Assembly: GCA_032690845.1 (NCBI GenBank)
Contig: CM064424.1
Location: forward strand, 36,407,511 to 36,471,510
Reading direction: 5' to 3'
Origin: Eleusine coracana subsp. coracana
Lineage: Eukaryota > Streptophyta > Magnoliopsida > Poales > Poaceae
DNA length: 64,000 nucleotides
Part shown: piece by piece, positions 1 to 10,059 of the stretch
Position numbering within the stretch: the first letter of the stretch is position 1
Layout of the letters: each line of letters starts with the position of its first letter
The notes under the pieces: generated by a model
The model's database searches: none
Told to the model about the DNA's origin: nothing
The model's input: only the letters and a program-made list of their open reading frames with translations
Program-made: the position numbers and the translations under genes

Positions 1-900
1 CAACACAACAAGAGCGCCAATTTGGATCAGCTATAGCACCTCTATAAGTCTTGGGTAGTGGAGACAAAGCATCAGCATGAAGGTTTAACTTGTTGATAGG
101 CTGCCAAAAACCTGTTTTACCTCGAGCCACCGTGGTGTGATCATTGGCACTAGGCTGCACTGGGATGGCTGAAGCTGGAAGACGTCGAGGGACTGGAGCA
201 CGTGGTGTAGGAGCCGGAGCCGTGCATTCCTCAGGCGAGGCCTGAGGCTTCGAAGCCGTGCGTGGTGCGAGCGAGGCCTAAGGCGGTGGTGTCGCGTGAT
301 ACGTGAGGTGGTCCGGGTCCAATGCCGCGCGTGGTGTGAGCGGGTCCTGGAGTGCCAGGTCCCTAGATAGAGGACCGAAACCGGGAGGCGGACTAACCAC
401 GGGAGGCATGAGCGGAGCCGGTTCCTGGGTTGGAGAATCCCGGGGGAGGGGTCCGAAACGAGGAGGCGGGCCAAGATGGTGCGAAGTGCTACTAGCAGCA
501 ACCCATGTAACAAGGGCAGCAACGCCCGCGCCTTTCATCGGCAGGGCCGCGTTGCTGGCAACGGCCTGTGACTCGGGGCCAGTAGCGGCAGCAACGCCAA
601 CAGATGTGGGACCACCAAGCTGAAAACCTGCATCAACACAAGTGCCAATAGGGGAAGGCACATTATCAAGCTCTGAGAGAAAGTCAAAGTTGGATGAAGA
701 CGGTGCCGAGCCGAGTTCGGCGAACGGGAAGGAGGTCTCATCGAACGTGACATGACAAGAGGTGATGATTCGGTTGGTGGCGAGGTCTAAGCAGCGATAG
801 CCTTTATGTTCAGGGGGATAGCCAAGTAAAATGCAAAGGGTGGACTGTGGGGAAAGCTTGTAAGCAGTGGTGGCTGACAAGTTTGGATAGCACTTACATG

Positions 901-1057
901 CAGTGGCGGAGCTAGAGGAAAATAGAGGGGAGTGCAGCACATAAAGGAATTTGTATGATAATCAAACTAACATGGTGAAAATTGAGAACTCATAGTTGAG
1001 TTTGGGATTTTCGTGGGTGCAACTGCACCCATAGCTCATAACGTAGCTCCGCCACTG
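901..1057. mobile_element. hAT-type MITE, 157 bp
   Basis: Terminal inverted repeats CAGTGGCGGAGCTAG (901-915) and its near-complement ending AGCTCCGCCACTG (1045-1057) are flanked by a perfect 8-bp direct repeat CTTACATG (893-900 and 1058-1065). An 8-bp target duplication and CAG...CTG ends are the hAT superfamily signature. It is too short to code, so it was moved by a transposase from elsewhere. It interrupts the Copia-1 coding frame and is therefore younger than Copia-1. Confidence 0.92.
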
Positions 1058-1132
1058 CTTACATGCAAAAACACATAGATGATCATAGGAGGGCTGCACA
1101 CCGAAAAGAGCAAAGAACAGTGTGGAGAAATC

Positions 1133-1227
1133 AAGTGTTTTCGTAAGGTGAAGGTTAAGCAAATAAGTGGCAGTGTGTTAGACTTGGTCTCCAAGTGTTT
1201 TCGTAAGGTGAAGGTTAAGCAAATAAG
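1133..1227. repeat. 35-bp direct duplication with inverted LTR-end filler
   Basis: The same 35 bases occur at 1133-1167 and 1193-1227. The 25 bases between them contain TGTTAGACTTGGTCTCC, the terminus of the Copia-1 LTR, on the opposite strand to the element. The result is a stutter in the integrase frame. Confidence 0.9.
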
Positions 1228-1231
1228 AGCT

Positions 1232-2229
1232 TCAACCCATTAAATGGGGGGGGGGGGGGGGGGGGGGGGGGAGGGTAGCTTGAAAGAGTAGAGAGTGCAT
1301 TATGTTGTTCGTGGAACATATGATGCGCTCAACCCGCCTATTTAAGGGAGAAGTGTGGGGACACGACATCCGAATGGTGACACCATGAGTGAGAAAAAAA
1401 GTGGGAGTGGTGGAATTATCAAATTCCCGCCCATTATCATATTGCACTGTTTTAACAGTGGTCCCAAATTGAGTACGCACATAAGCAAAGAAATGCGACA
1501 ATGTGTGAAAAGCATCAGACTTTAGTCTAAGAGGAAACGTCCAAGAAAAATGTGAGCAATCGTCAAGAATAATAAGATAATATTTATAGCCAGAAACACT
1601 AGCAATGGGAGAGGTCCAAAGATCACAATGTATTAAATCAAAATTCATGATAGCTCGAGTAGATGACGAGCCAAAGGGAAGTCGAACATGATGACCGAGT
1701 TGGCAAGTATGACACAAAGGTTCTAACTCAACATTATTGGTGGACATATGCAGGACTATCTTAGACAAAGCTTCAACACTTAGGTGACCGAGACGGCGAT
1801 GCCAAGTGATGGAGCGATTTGTGGCGGTAGGCGACAAGAGCATGTGGCCCATGAAGAGGGTAGAGCTGCCCGAAACTACTGCACCTGACAATTACGTTCC
1901 TGGTTTGAAGATCCTTCACATAGAGACCATAAGGGTCAAAGTCGACAAAACAATTATTATCAACTGTAAACTGGCGAACAGAAATAAGGTTCTTAATAAT
2001 GTGAGGGGACACAAGAACATTACAAAGATGCAAGGGACACTCGGCAGAAAAAATAAAGAATGGCCAGTGGAGGTAACCGACAGCAATGACGCGTCACCGA
2101 CAATGATGTGGGGCGGAGTAGAGGAGGAGGGGGTTGAGTAGAGGAGAGAGTACTAGAAGATGAGGTCATGTGGGCATCAGCGCCGGTGTCGAAGTACCAG
2201 TCAACTGTCGGGGGAGGAATCAGGGTCAT
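1232..2229 (-). pseudogene. Copia-1 protease and integrase, broken
   Basis: The protease active-site motif DTGADAHM lies near 2190. A GAG-pre-integrase / zinc-binding segment with WHRRLGHLSVEAL and CHTCQLGHH follows, then the integrase catalytic core with FDLIHCDLWTSP (first Asp), VQYDNGREF (second Asp) and a degraded NRRVERI segment at the glutamate. Several frameshifts separate these parts. The core runs into a homopolymer G tract (C on the coding strand) at 1246-1271, which reads as poly-Pro and is not part of the family. Confidence 0.9.
1246..1271. repeat. Homopolymer G tract, about 26 bp
   Basis: An uninterrupted run of G. A similar run of 16 lies at 3426-3441, and a C run of about 15 at 15230-15244. 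Such tracts are prone to length error in sequencing and to slippage. Confidence 0.9.
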
Positions 2230-2644
2230 TGTGCTGAAAGCATTAGCAAGACGTGACTAATCCCAACGGCACCGGGAGGAGGCGGGTAGCCGCCATACGC
2301 TGGGAAGGGAGCCGGTGAAGCGCCGAAGTGTGGAGTGCCAGGGAAGCCAGACAGGGCAGGGGGTGTGCCAAACGCCGCCAGTGCGTGATGTGGGGTGGTG
2401 TGGGGCTGTGCAGGCTGTCGAGGTCCGGGGCTAGGAATGCGAGGCTAAGACCCGAGCATACCAGGCACATTGGTGGGGTAACCCTGCCAAACCTGGAAAG
2501 TTCCGGTCCAGGGGTCGTATTCCGGCCGCCCTTCCTCTTGCCATTGTTGCGCTTGCCGGAGGACGAGGAATCGGTTGGAGCAATGCCGCTGGAGGGGCCG
2601 CCAGAGTTGGATCTGGGCTAGGCGGCTCCGGTGCTAGGTGGAGC

Positions 2645-3318
2645 CTACATCATGGTGGCAGCAAGGGCGATGGGATGAGAAGCCTGATCCGCCATGAGGC
2701 TTTCCTCAACCTGGAGATCAGCACGCACATCGGAGTAGCAACATAGAGGCTTCTGGCGCCGAATGATCACTGCCATGTGGGAGAACTTGGGGCTGAATCC
2801 GCGGAGCACCGAGAGAACCAAGGTGCGATTGAGGACCGGCTCCCTCAGGTCGTCGAGGGAGTCCGCCATGGACTTGAACTTGCGACAGTAATCCGAGATG
2901 GAGAGTTGGGGGCAAGCCAGATGGAGCGGGAGGTGGGGGAGTCGGTCATGACGATCTTCGATAAATCTGGCGAGATGGTGGTGAGAAGCCAGGAGCGAAT
3001 AGTGCAGTCCATGCACTTCCAGTAGGAGTCCTCCGTGATGGCCTCGTCCATATCCAAGAGGACATGGTCAGTCATCTCATACTTGCCAAGGATGGTGAGG
3101 AAGAAGCCCTTCCACTTGGTATAGTTCGGTGCAGTGAGATCCAAAGTCACAGGAACGAAGGCCTTGATATTGGAGACAACGACGGCTTGGGCGTGGAGCG
3201 CGAAGAGAGCGGCCTCGGCCTATGCCACGGCATAGGCGCGACGATCCTCCTCAGCCTTGGCGGCGACGGCATCGGCCTTGGCCTTGACGGCCTCGATCTC
3301 AGCAGGCGTAGGGCACAT
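2645..3318 (-). pseudogene. Copia-1 gag (UBN2 / Retrotran_gag type), broken
   Basis: The frame opens with an ATG at 3318 in a CCACCATG context, then an Ala/Lys/Glu-rich leader with one in-frame TAG, then the Gag core with YTKWKGFFLTILGKY and a SISDYCRKFKSMADSL segment typical of plant copia Gag. A frameshift near 2900 splits the core. Gag would form the virus-like particle. A large overlapping plus-strand ORF here is a GC-rich shadow. No clear CCHC zinc knuckle was found downstream; a basic and proline-rich stretch occupies 2243-2640. Confidence 0.85.
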
Positions 3319-3573
3319 GGTGGAGGTAGGAGATTAGGGTTTAAGGGGTGGCAGCGCAGAGGTGGAGAAGGAGAACGACGCCAGGGGGAGGTGGAGTGGA
3401 CAGCGAGTGCGGGGTGCAGTAGGCTGGGGGGGGGGGGGGGGAGGGTTGTACATGGATCGACAATGGAGCCCGGGCATGGAAAAGGCCGACGGGCAGCGGC
3501 GATTGGTGGCGCCACAAGAGGGAGGCGGCGACTGGAGTAGGATTAGCGGAAGCGGGTTCTAGGAGACCCTCAA

Positions 3574-3581
3574 TGATACCA
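3574..3581 (-). other. Copia-1 primer-binding site
   Basis: TGGTATCA on the minus strand immediately follows the LTR. This is the start of the initiator-tRNA-Met complementary site used by most plant copia elements. Confidence 0.85.
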
Positions 3582-3675
3582 TGAGAGCGATATAATGCGC
3601 AATGATTGTATTGATCAATAAGGGATTACATATATAGTCAAGAGTCTAAATCTAACTTGGAGACCAAGTCTAACA
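3582..3675 (-). repeat. Copia-1 5' LTR (94 bp)
   Basis: On the minus strand this runs from TGTTAGACTTGGTCTCC to a CTCTCA end, giving the TG...CA termini of an LTR, directly followed by a tRNA-Met-type primer-binding site. At 94 bp it is unusually short for a copia LTR. The first 20 or so bases recur inverted inside the same element at about 1174-1195. The partner LTR is outside the window, so this boundary rests on the TG/CA ends and the primer-binding site. Confidence 0.8.
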
Positions 3676-3694
3676 CAGCCATTGGTTCACAGAT

Positions 3695-4620
3695 GGGTGC
3701 GTTTAGTAGCCTGGATAACATTTCCTGTATCATCTCGGATGAGCCTGGTTCTTGCAAACCAGGATGAGCAGATGCAGAATTTTATTTTTAAAGGAGTGTT
3801 TGGTAACCTGCACATGTTGAAACAGGCTCAGCAGGGTCTTTGATTATTTTTCTGGTTACCTTGTATGTGAGGTATGGTAAAGTTACCCCATCAGTTTCCC
3901 CACTCTCCCACACACTCATCATTTTTCTCAATTTCTCACATATTTTAGAGGCGTCAGCAAAAGACTCCATTTATCAAAGGTGAAAAAAAAATTCAAAAAC
4001 AACGAAAAGAACTAAATAGCTCTTTGACTAATCCAGCCCAAAAGAAAAAAAATAATTAACACTAGTTGATTAACTAATCCATTATCTAGCTCGCCCCTCT
4101 CTCTTCAACTTTCCTTTTCCTCCATCCGATGAATCCAGGACGCGGAAAGCAAGCAGCTCACGGACGGTCGTGCTTTCGGCCAGTTGCGCTGCTTTGCTCG
4201 CGCTTCTCCCCGCTCCAGCCATCTCGTGCCTCTCCCAGCTCCAGCAAACTTGTCCTGCTCGCCGGGCTAGGAGGAGGAGCTCGCGCCGCCGTTTGATTCG
4301 CTGGCCGATTGAAGAGAGGTCGAGGGCATCGCAGAGGGGGAGCAAGATCAGAGGACTCACCGTGAGCGGAGGCTGTACTCCAGAGGTGGAGCAAACGGAG
4401 AAGCAAGCAGTGGCGGTGACCATAAGCAACACATGAGGGACGAAGAAGGCCGATTTGGGCGTCTGCGCGGATGCAGCATCTTTGGTCCTTTTTGCATCTG
4501 CGGGTGCAGGCTGAAAACTCCGTTCAGGCTAGCAAACACGAGAAAAATGAAAGATTCCGCATGAGCGGATGCAGTGCGGGGTCATATGCAGGCTGTCATA
4601 TGCAGGCTACCAAACGCCCC
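3695..4620. mobile_element. Candidate TIR DNA element, about 0.93 kb
   Basis: The left end GGGTGCGTTTAGTAGCCTG and the right end CAGGCTACCAAACGCCCC are inverted repeats with about two mismatches. A second, inner inverted pair (GTGTTTGGTAACCTG near 3797 and CAGGCTAGCAAACAC at 4525-4539) suggests nested or subterminal repeats. No convincing target duplication was seen, so the superfamily is open; hAT-like is possible. Minus-strand ORFs of up to 116 codons near 4082-4432 match nothing I recognise and could be captured or chance sequence. Confidence 0.5.
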
Positions 4621-4751
4621 CAGAACTTATCATGCTATGCAGGTGCACTGTTGGTTAAAACAGCTACGGGCTCCAATAATTTACCTTATTCTTGTATATG
4701 TACAGCTTCTAACCCTCTAAAAGATTTGTAACAACATTAAACATCCAGTGC

Positions 4752-4983
4752 TGGACTGCAAACAGGTTGGCCAAAAGAGGGACTACCACACCCAGCTAGT
4801 TGTGTCTTTTGTGATCAAACTGATAAAGATATTCAACATATTCTTACTGATTGTGTGTTTGCTCGTGAATTCTGGTATAAAATCTTAGAGCCTGTGGGGC
4901 TAGCAGCTAGTACTCCAGGTCAAGATGATCAGGTTTTTGCGGAGTGGTGGAGAAAAGCAAATCTGCTTCTCTTATTTGTTTAA
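4752..4983 (+). pseudogene. LINE ORF2 C-terminal remnant (zf-RVT domain)
   Basis: Translation gives WTANRLAKRG, then after a one-base shift LPHPASCVFCDQTDKDIQHI followed by LTDCVFAREFW, ending with TAA at 4981. This is the zinc-binding domain downstream of plant LINE reverse transcriptases (Cys-x2-Cys, then His...Cys, then an aromatic Trp). Only this tail survives; no RT catalytic block lies upstream. It is not a functional gene. Confidence 0.82.
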
Positions 4984-5023
4984 ATAAAAGCTTATTGGTA
5001 CAAATTTCCAAATTGAAACCTTG

Positions 5024-5045
5024 GCTAAAGCCTAAAGGCTTTAGC
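5024..5045. repeat. Perfect 10-bp inverted repeat, 2-nt loop
   Basis: GCTAAAGCCT and AGGCTTTAGC flank AA. It could be the core of a small decayed foldback element. No terminator function is implied. Confidence 0.6.
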
Positions 5046-6054
5046 TGCGCTCAGCAAAGACTAAATAAATGAAAGTAAGCTAAACAAAGAAACTTGAACT
5101 TGATTATTGTGCACTTCTTATCTAAACTCATGAGCACACCGCTAACCCACCACTCCCGAATCTGACAATGTGCAGCAGTTTACAGTAAAGTCTAGAGAAT
5201 CTGACAAGGAGAATCGCAAATTGGAATCCACATGTTCAATATGACTCCATCCACACCTAAAAAAAGGCGGAACTAGAAAAAGGGCAAAAAAGAACGGACA
5301 GCCCGTTCGGTTGTAAATCTGAACAGTGGACACTGAATCAATGGCAACTTACTCGGCTCTATGTACAACTCCATGCTGCACTAGGCCGAGGACTGTGGAA
5401 TTCCGCTGCAGCTCCTCTGCGCTAGAGCATCACGGCTGTGCTGGAGCTACAACGATTAAGGTGGAGCCAGGCCGGCGGCGGACCGCAGGATCACCGATGC
5501 ATATCGACAGGGCTGTTCAAAGAGAAGGAGAAAGGAGAAAGAACGGCTGGGCCACCGGCGCGATTGGGTCCCGCTGGGGCAAGAGCGAGTGGCAACTGGC
5601 AATGCTGGAGCTGGAGCAAAAACAGTGACGGAGCATCTTTATCGGACGATTAGCAGCGGCGCGGACAAATGGAGAGGAGAAGCACCAACGGTTGACTTTT
5701 GACTTTTTTTTTATCATAGACTTTTGACTTATGTATGACCGACCCTAATAATACAACTAAAGTAAAAAAAAAAATGCAAACCTGTACATATAGAGTGAAA
5801 GTCAAACAAAAAGGAAAGGCACTAGAGACTTTAGAGTCAAGCTGAGACTTACTAATTTTTGAGTTCATTCTATGTCTATGTCTATGTAAATTTACAATGT
5901 ACATAAAACAATACTTTCAGGCATTGAATTGAAAGAATGGGTTTACTAATTTTCAGCTAACTGAAAATTTGAGCAATTTTTAGTCACCTCCTTGAGCCAT
6001 TAGATCTAGATCCAATGATTTATAAATATTATACAGATAATTCCACAAAAAAAA
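5046..6054. other. Unassigned intergenic sequence
   Basis: I recognise no gene, domain or mobile-element terminus here. Short ORFs at 5326-5628 and 5517-5904 are low in complexity and overlap on opposite strands, with no family signature. A/T-rich stretches dominate after 5690. Confidence 0.5.
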
Positions 6055-6470
6055 TTAAAAAACAAAGTAGCAAACTATTGAGTGAAAGCTACGAAATATG
6101 TTGAAAGAAGGGATTGCATTTCTGAAGATCTTGTTATTTTGCTGCTTCCAAATTTTCCAAGCTGCAATAGAGAAGATTTTCATAAAGAACGGATGCGGTG
6201 ACTGTTGTTTCGCCAACATCATTATACTGAAAAAATTCACAGAGTGATTCCAGTTGGTAGTTCCCAATATCTTTTATTGATAACATATTTGAAGAACAAG
6301 TGATATGTAGTTTCTTCAGTGTTTAGGTCACATAGGACACAACTATAGTTATCATTGCCAATTTTGTAGTGTCTTCTTCTTAGCAAGTTTCTTAAATTGA
6401 TATTAATGGATAATGAAATAGTTGTATGGAACACAATAGCTAAACTTATATTTTTACTGTACTGCATCAA
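6055..6470 (-). pseudogene. LINE ORF2 C-terminal remnant (zf-RVT domain), second copy
   Basis: The minus strand reads LRNLLRRRHYKIG, then CVLCDLNTEETTYHLFF, then with a frameshift near 6245 a WNHSV segment and AAWKIWKQQNNKIFRN. These are the zinc-binding and Trp-rich tail motifs of plant LINE ORF2. The copy differs in sequence from the plus-strand one at 4752-4983 and lies in the opposite orientation, so it is a separate insertion. The RT domain is absent. Confidence 0.85.
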
Positions 6471-6589
6471 AGTTTATAGAATGAAAGATATTGCTATATG
6501 TGAGATGAGACAAACACCACGAGATCAATGAGACTCGAATGGATCTATATATATCCGATAATGTGCCGTGGGTGAAAAGATTACATTCC

Positions 6590-7921
6590 TCAATATGAGG
6601 ATTGAAGATGCATCTAGGATCCCCTAGGTTTTGGTGTATGATGACATGATTAAAATTGTGCTAACATGTGTATGAAGTAAATGTGCAGATAATCAAAACA
6701 ATATTCAAATCCGCAATGTGAGATAGTTCATCCCTCTACAAAAAGAAGAAAAGAGAAGAGACTCAAAAAGCTTTCTAGTTTAGATTTTATTAAGAGGGGT
6801 AAAACTAATCTTGCTTGTAGGGAATTAGTATGCTCAAGCCAACCCAAAAGCTTTGAGAGAAAATTAGCCACAAAAAGACCAAATAGAACCACCTCATTCT
6901 AAGCCAAACAGAGAACAATAGAAGTTTCGTGAGGTCACTCATGGAAGTTCCATCAGTGCCAAAATCCCAAGTTCTTGCAACCCGAGAGCTACGGAAGTTC
7001 CATCATAGCATTCACGAAAGTTCTGTCATTCCTTAGCTTAGCTAAATTCGTCCCACACAACGGCTCTTTTTGAACTTATGCACGGAAGTTCCGTCTCTAT
7101 AAATAACATACCCCTTCCCTCGTGTGAAGAGTTGGACACTTTGGCATTTCAGTCCTCATTCAGCTACAACTTTCTTTCTCTCACATATACTTGTTCTTGA
7201 GATTCCAAGCATTTGTGAGAGAGATCCAACCATCAAAAGCTTCATTCCATCCATTCAAAAGCTTGAGCACACTTTTCTCTCCCCAACAAGATTTGATTTG
7301 CTTGTTACTCTTGGAGACTTGGTCTCCTAGATGGCTAGGAGTCGCCCTTGAACTCCCAAGGTGTTATGGTGAGACGGGGATGTTTGTGAATGCGTGGTTC
7401 ACCTCCGGTGGAAACAAATCAAGTGAAGGAAGGAATCCAATCACGATCTTTGTGATTGCTTGGCAAGGAAAAGGGGTTGAGAGAGACCCAACCACTTTGT
7501 GTGGCTCCTCAACGAGGACGTAGGAACTAGTTAGTGTGGTTGCCGAACCTCAGGTTAACTCTTTGTGTCTCTCTTTACTTTTCTCGCATTTTTTATTGTG
7601 CTTGTTTGTCACCTTCTTATATTCTGCCCGATCTATTGTTATATTGTATTGCAAGCTTTCCATTGCAGGATTTAGGGCATCCATTATGCTAGCTTGACTA
7701 TCTATCAAGTTTGTATCTCTTCTCTGTTACTTTTTCGCATTTCCTTTAGCACTTGCTTCCATATTGGTGGAACTTCTATTAAGGGACAAATCTTTCGTGA
7801 TCACAGAAGTTCCATCAGGAAGTAACAAAAGTTCCGTCACTCTCTGTTTGATCAATTTCAAGTGTTGTGTTATATGATTATTTTTTGATTGGCTATTCAC
7901 CCCACCTCTAGGCAACTTTCA
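6590..7921 (+). repeat. Copia-2 5' LTR (left edge approximate)
   Basis: The LTR ends in TTTCA just before the primer-binding site. Its head around 6615-6680 parallels the Sire LTR head (GGATCCCC..., GATGACA..., GCTAACAT...). It contains repeats of a short palindrome with GGAA-N-TTCC core and a TATA box at 7098. No partner LTR survives, so divergence cannot be measured. Confidence 0.7.
7098..7105 (+). promoter_or_regulatory. TATA box of Copia-2 LTR
   Basis: TATAAATA lies 3 bp after a perfect palindrome ACGGAA-G-TTCCGT (7082-7094). Related palindromes are centred at 6957, 6997 and 7020 upstream, and at 7810 and 7832 downstream. Confidence 0.7.
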
Positions 7922-7922
7922 A

Positions 7923-7933
7923 TTGGTATCAGA
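7923..7933 (+). other. Copia-2 primer-binding site
   Basis: TTGGTATCAGA follows the LTR end, a tRNA-Met-type site. Confidence 0.85.
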
Positions 7934-7975
7934 ACAAAGATCTTTTACAGGGCGTAAAAGCTTGAAGATTAACAG

Positions 7976-9844
7976 ATGACGAAGCCAAAAGAAGGTGATA
8001 AACCTCAAGAACTTGCATCAGCAAGTGGAAAAGGCAATGACTCACACACCACCATGCCTTTCAATCATAGTGATGTGGCAAACATCCATGGAAGTGGAAG
8101 TAGGAGATTGCCCTACTTTGAGGGCAAAGATTTTAGTTGGTACAAGCATCACATGAAGATGTACCTTATGTCAATTGGTCCACTAATTTGGGAAATTGTT
8201 GAGAAAGGATATATCTTGGAGAACAAGAATAATCCTACAACTGTGGATCAACTTAACATACATCGCAATGCTCAAGAGATGTCGGCCATTCTCTCTTCCT
8301 TGAATCCCAAGGAGTATTCAAGAGTCTCCGGAATAGAGAATGCTCGCAAGATATGGAAGAAACTCATATGTGCTCATGAAGGAGTAGACGTGGTGAACAA
8401 GGGAGAAGAGTCTCAACAAACACATGATAGGCTCATAGATATTGTTAATGAGAGAAGATCATATGGTGATAATGTCAAAGATGAAGAAGTCAACAACAAG
8501 ATTCTCATGGCTCTTAGGATGTGGAATCCAACTCTTTGCACCATCATTGAAGAGAAGGATGAGTTTGAAAGCTTCACAACGGATGAAGTCATTGGAAGAA
8601 TCAATGCCCACAAGAGTCATGATTATGAGGGCAAAAGAGTGAATGTGCTTATTGGCGAAGAGAGCTCAAGCAAGACATAGCACTCAAGGCCAAGAAAGCA
8701 CAAGAAGACAATGATGATGAAGATGATGAGAAAGATGAAGATGATGAGGACAATCAAAAGTTTGCCTTATTTGTCAAGAAATTTGGTAAATATATAATCA
8801 AGAATAGATTTACAAAGAAAAGCTTTGATAAGGCTAAAGCTAGAAGTACAAAAAGAAGATGCTATGAGTGCCATGAACAAGGTCACATGATAGCTGATTG
8901 TCCTAGGCTAAATGGCTAGGGTAACAAGAATGAAAAATACATCAAGAAGAACAAGCCCAACAAGAAGTCATATAAAGGGCAAGCTCACATTGGCCAAGAG
9001 TACATATCAGATGATGATGAAGAAGATGATGATGAAGGTGGGATTGCCAACCTTGCCATTGGTCTACCTCCGGCCAAGAAGTCACTCTTCAACAACCTCA
9101 CCGATGATGATGATGATGATGCCCCTGATGCTTTATGGTTGAGAAAACCAAGGTACCTCCTAAATTCGATTTCAATACTTCTTATTGTAGTGATGAAGAG
9201 GAGGATTCGGTCTCCTCTATGCAAGAAATGGTCAAAATGCTAGATAAGCTACAAGGAGAGTTGGACAACCAAGAAAGAATATTTGAGAGGCAAGAAGAAT
9301 TGCTTGATGAAGAAAGGGAGAAGAACCTTGAGCTCACAAGGCATCTTGAGCAAGACAAGGAGAAGAACAAGAAGTTGATCAAGGATCTTGCCAAGGTCAA
9401 TAAGGAAGTGAATCATGCACCTCAACAAACAAGAAGCTTCAAGAAAGGTGCAACTCATTGATAGAGGCGAACAAAGCTCTTGTGAAGTCAATTGAGAATC
9501 TCAAGATGAGCTCTCGCTCATTGTTCAAGAGGTTGGAATCCTCCCAAGCTTCAACAAGCAAAGGTTGTGGAAGGTGCCACAACATCAATGTTGGGATGAT
9601 TGCCAAGCTAGACACAACAATTGAAGATCTCAACAACCAAGTCAAGGAGCTTGAAAAGAAGTCTCAAGTTGAAGCCACAAGAAAGATTGTTGGTGAGCCA
9701 AGATCCTCTCGTAATAAGAGAGGCCTAAGGTACAACGAGGGTGTACCCAAGAAGATCTACAACAAAAGAACCAACTTCTTGCCCGAGAACAAAGGAAAGC
9801 AAGTGGCTCAAGAAAGGATTATCAAGCCAAAGAATGCTCCTTAA
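7976..9844 (+). pseudogene. Copia-2 gag, frameshifted
   Basis: Starts with ATG at 7976, 43 bp after the primer-binding site. The first 234 codons are open and hold the Gag core (LPYFEGKDFSWYKHHMKMYL near residues 45-65, and the EYSRVSGIENARKIWKKL segment). The frame then breaks near 8680. Later parts show a CCHC knuckle (CYECHEQGHMIADCP, 8860-8905), an acidic Asp/Glu-rich region and a long coiled coil (9135-9461) rich in Glu, Lys and Gln. Acidic and coiled-coil extensions after the knuckle are usual in Sirevirus Gag. At least three frameshifts or stops make it non-functional. Confidence 0.88.
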
Positions 9845-10059
9845 GTGAACAAGAGCAACAAGACCTTTACCATATCCTTTAGTGATTTTGATGCAAATTA
9901 TGTGCTAACCCATAATGCTTATGGTAGAGTAGTTGCTAGTTGGGCCGCATGATGCAAGGTGGAAGCCTTGTGTGTGGCTGCCCAAGTTCTTGTTACAAGT
10001 GTTAAGGGACCCAAACCAACTTGGGTGCCTAAAACACATGCTTGATTTTCTTTGTAGGA

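Larger units (their letters stand above)
1..1231 (-). pseudogene. Copia-1 integrase C-terminus, linker and start of RT
   Basis: Minus-strand frames carry the family segment LLGYPPEHKGYRC at about 790-830, followed by a Ser/Pro-rich linker. At the window edge the conserved RT entry region reads TYRGAIADPNWR. The coding frame is interrupted exactly by the MITE at 901-1057: the text before it (HLCVFACK) and after it (CYPNLSATTAYK) would be contiguous without the insert. A stutter of LLNLHLTKTL marks the 60-bp duplication. The function was reverse transcription and integration; the gene is now dead. Confidence 0.88.
1..3675 (-). mobile_element. Copia-1: decayed Ty1/copia retrotransposon, 5' part
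   Basis: Read on the minus strand the order is LTR (3675-3582), primer-binding site, gag, protease, GAG-pre-integrase, integrase core, integrase C-terminal linker and the first residues of reverse transcriptase at the window edge. This is the Ty1/copia order, with integrase before RT. The rest of RT, the RNase H and the 3' LTR lie outside the window. Frames are broken many times, so the element is dead. It was later hit by a small hAT-type element (901-1057) and carries a 60-bp internal duplication (1133-1227). Confidence 0.93.

Noticed and set aside
85..623. ORFs of 100-145 codons in several frames
   Set aside because: Arg/His/Ser-rich shadows of the Copia-1 linker region; only the frame with LLGYPPEHKGYRC is real.
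3064..3562. Overlapping ORFs on both strands near the Copia-1 gag start
   Set aside because: These are GC-rich shadows. The true gag frame is minus from 3318; the Gly/Arg-rich plus-strand ORFs have no family motif and include the G run at 3426-3441.
4082..4436. Possible host gene exon on the minus strand
   Set aside because: Two overlapping minus ORFs and one plus ORF with no recognisable domain, inside a candidate transposon. Not enough to call a gene.
5024..5045. Transcription terminator hairpin
   Set aside because: Plant nuclear genes do not use such terminators, and there is no gene upstream apart from a dead LINE fragment.
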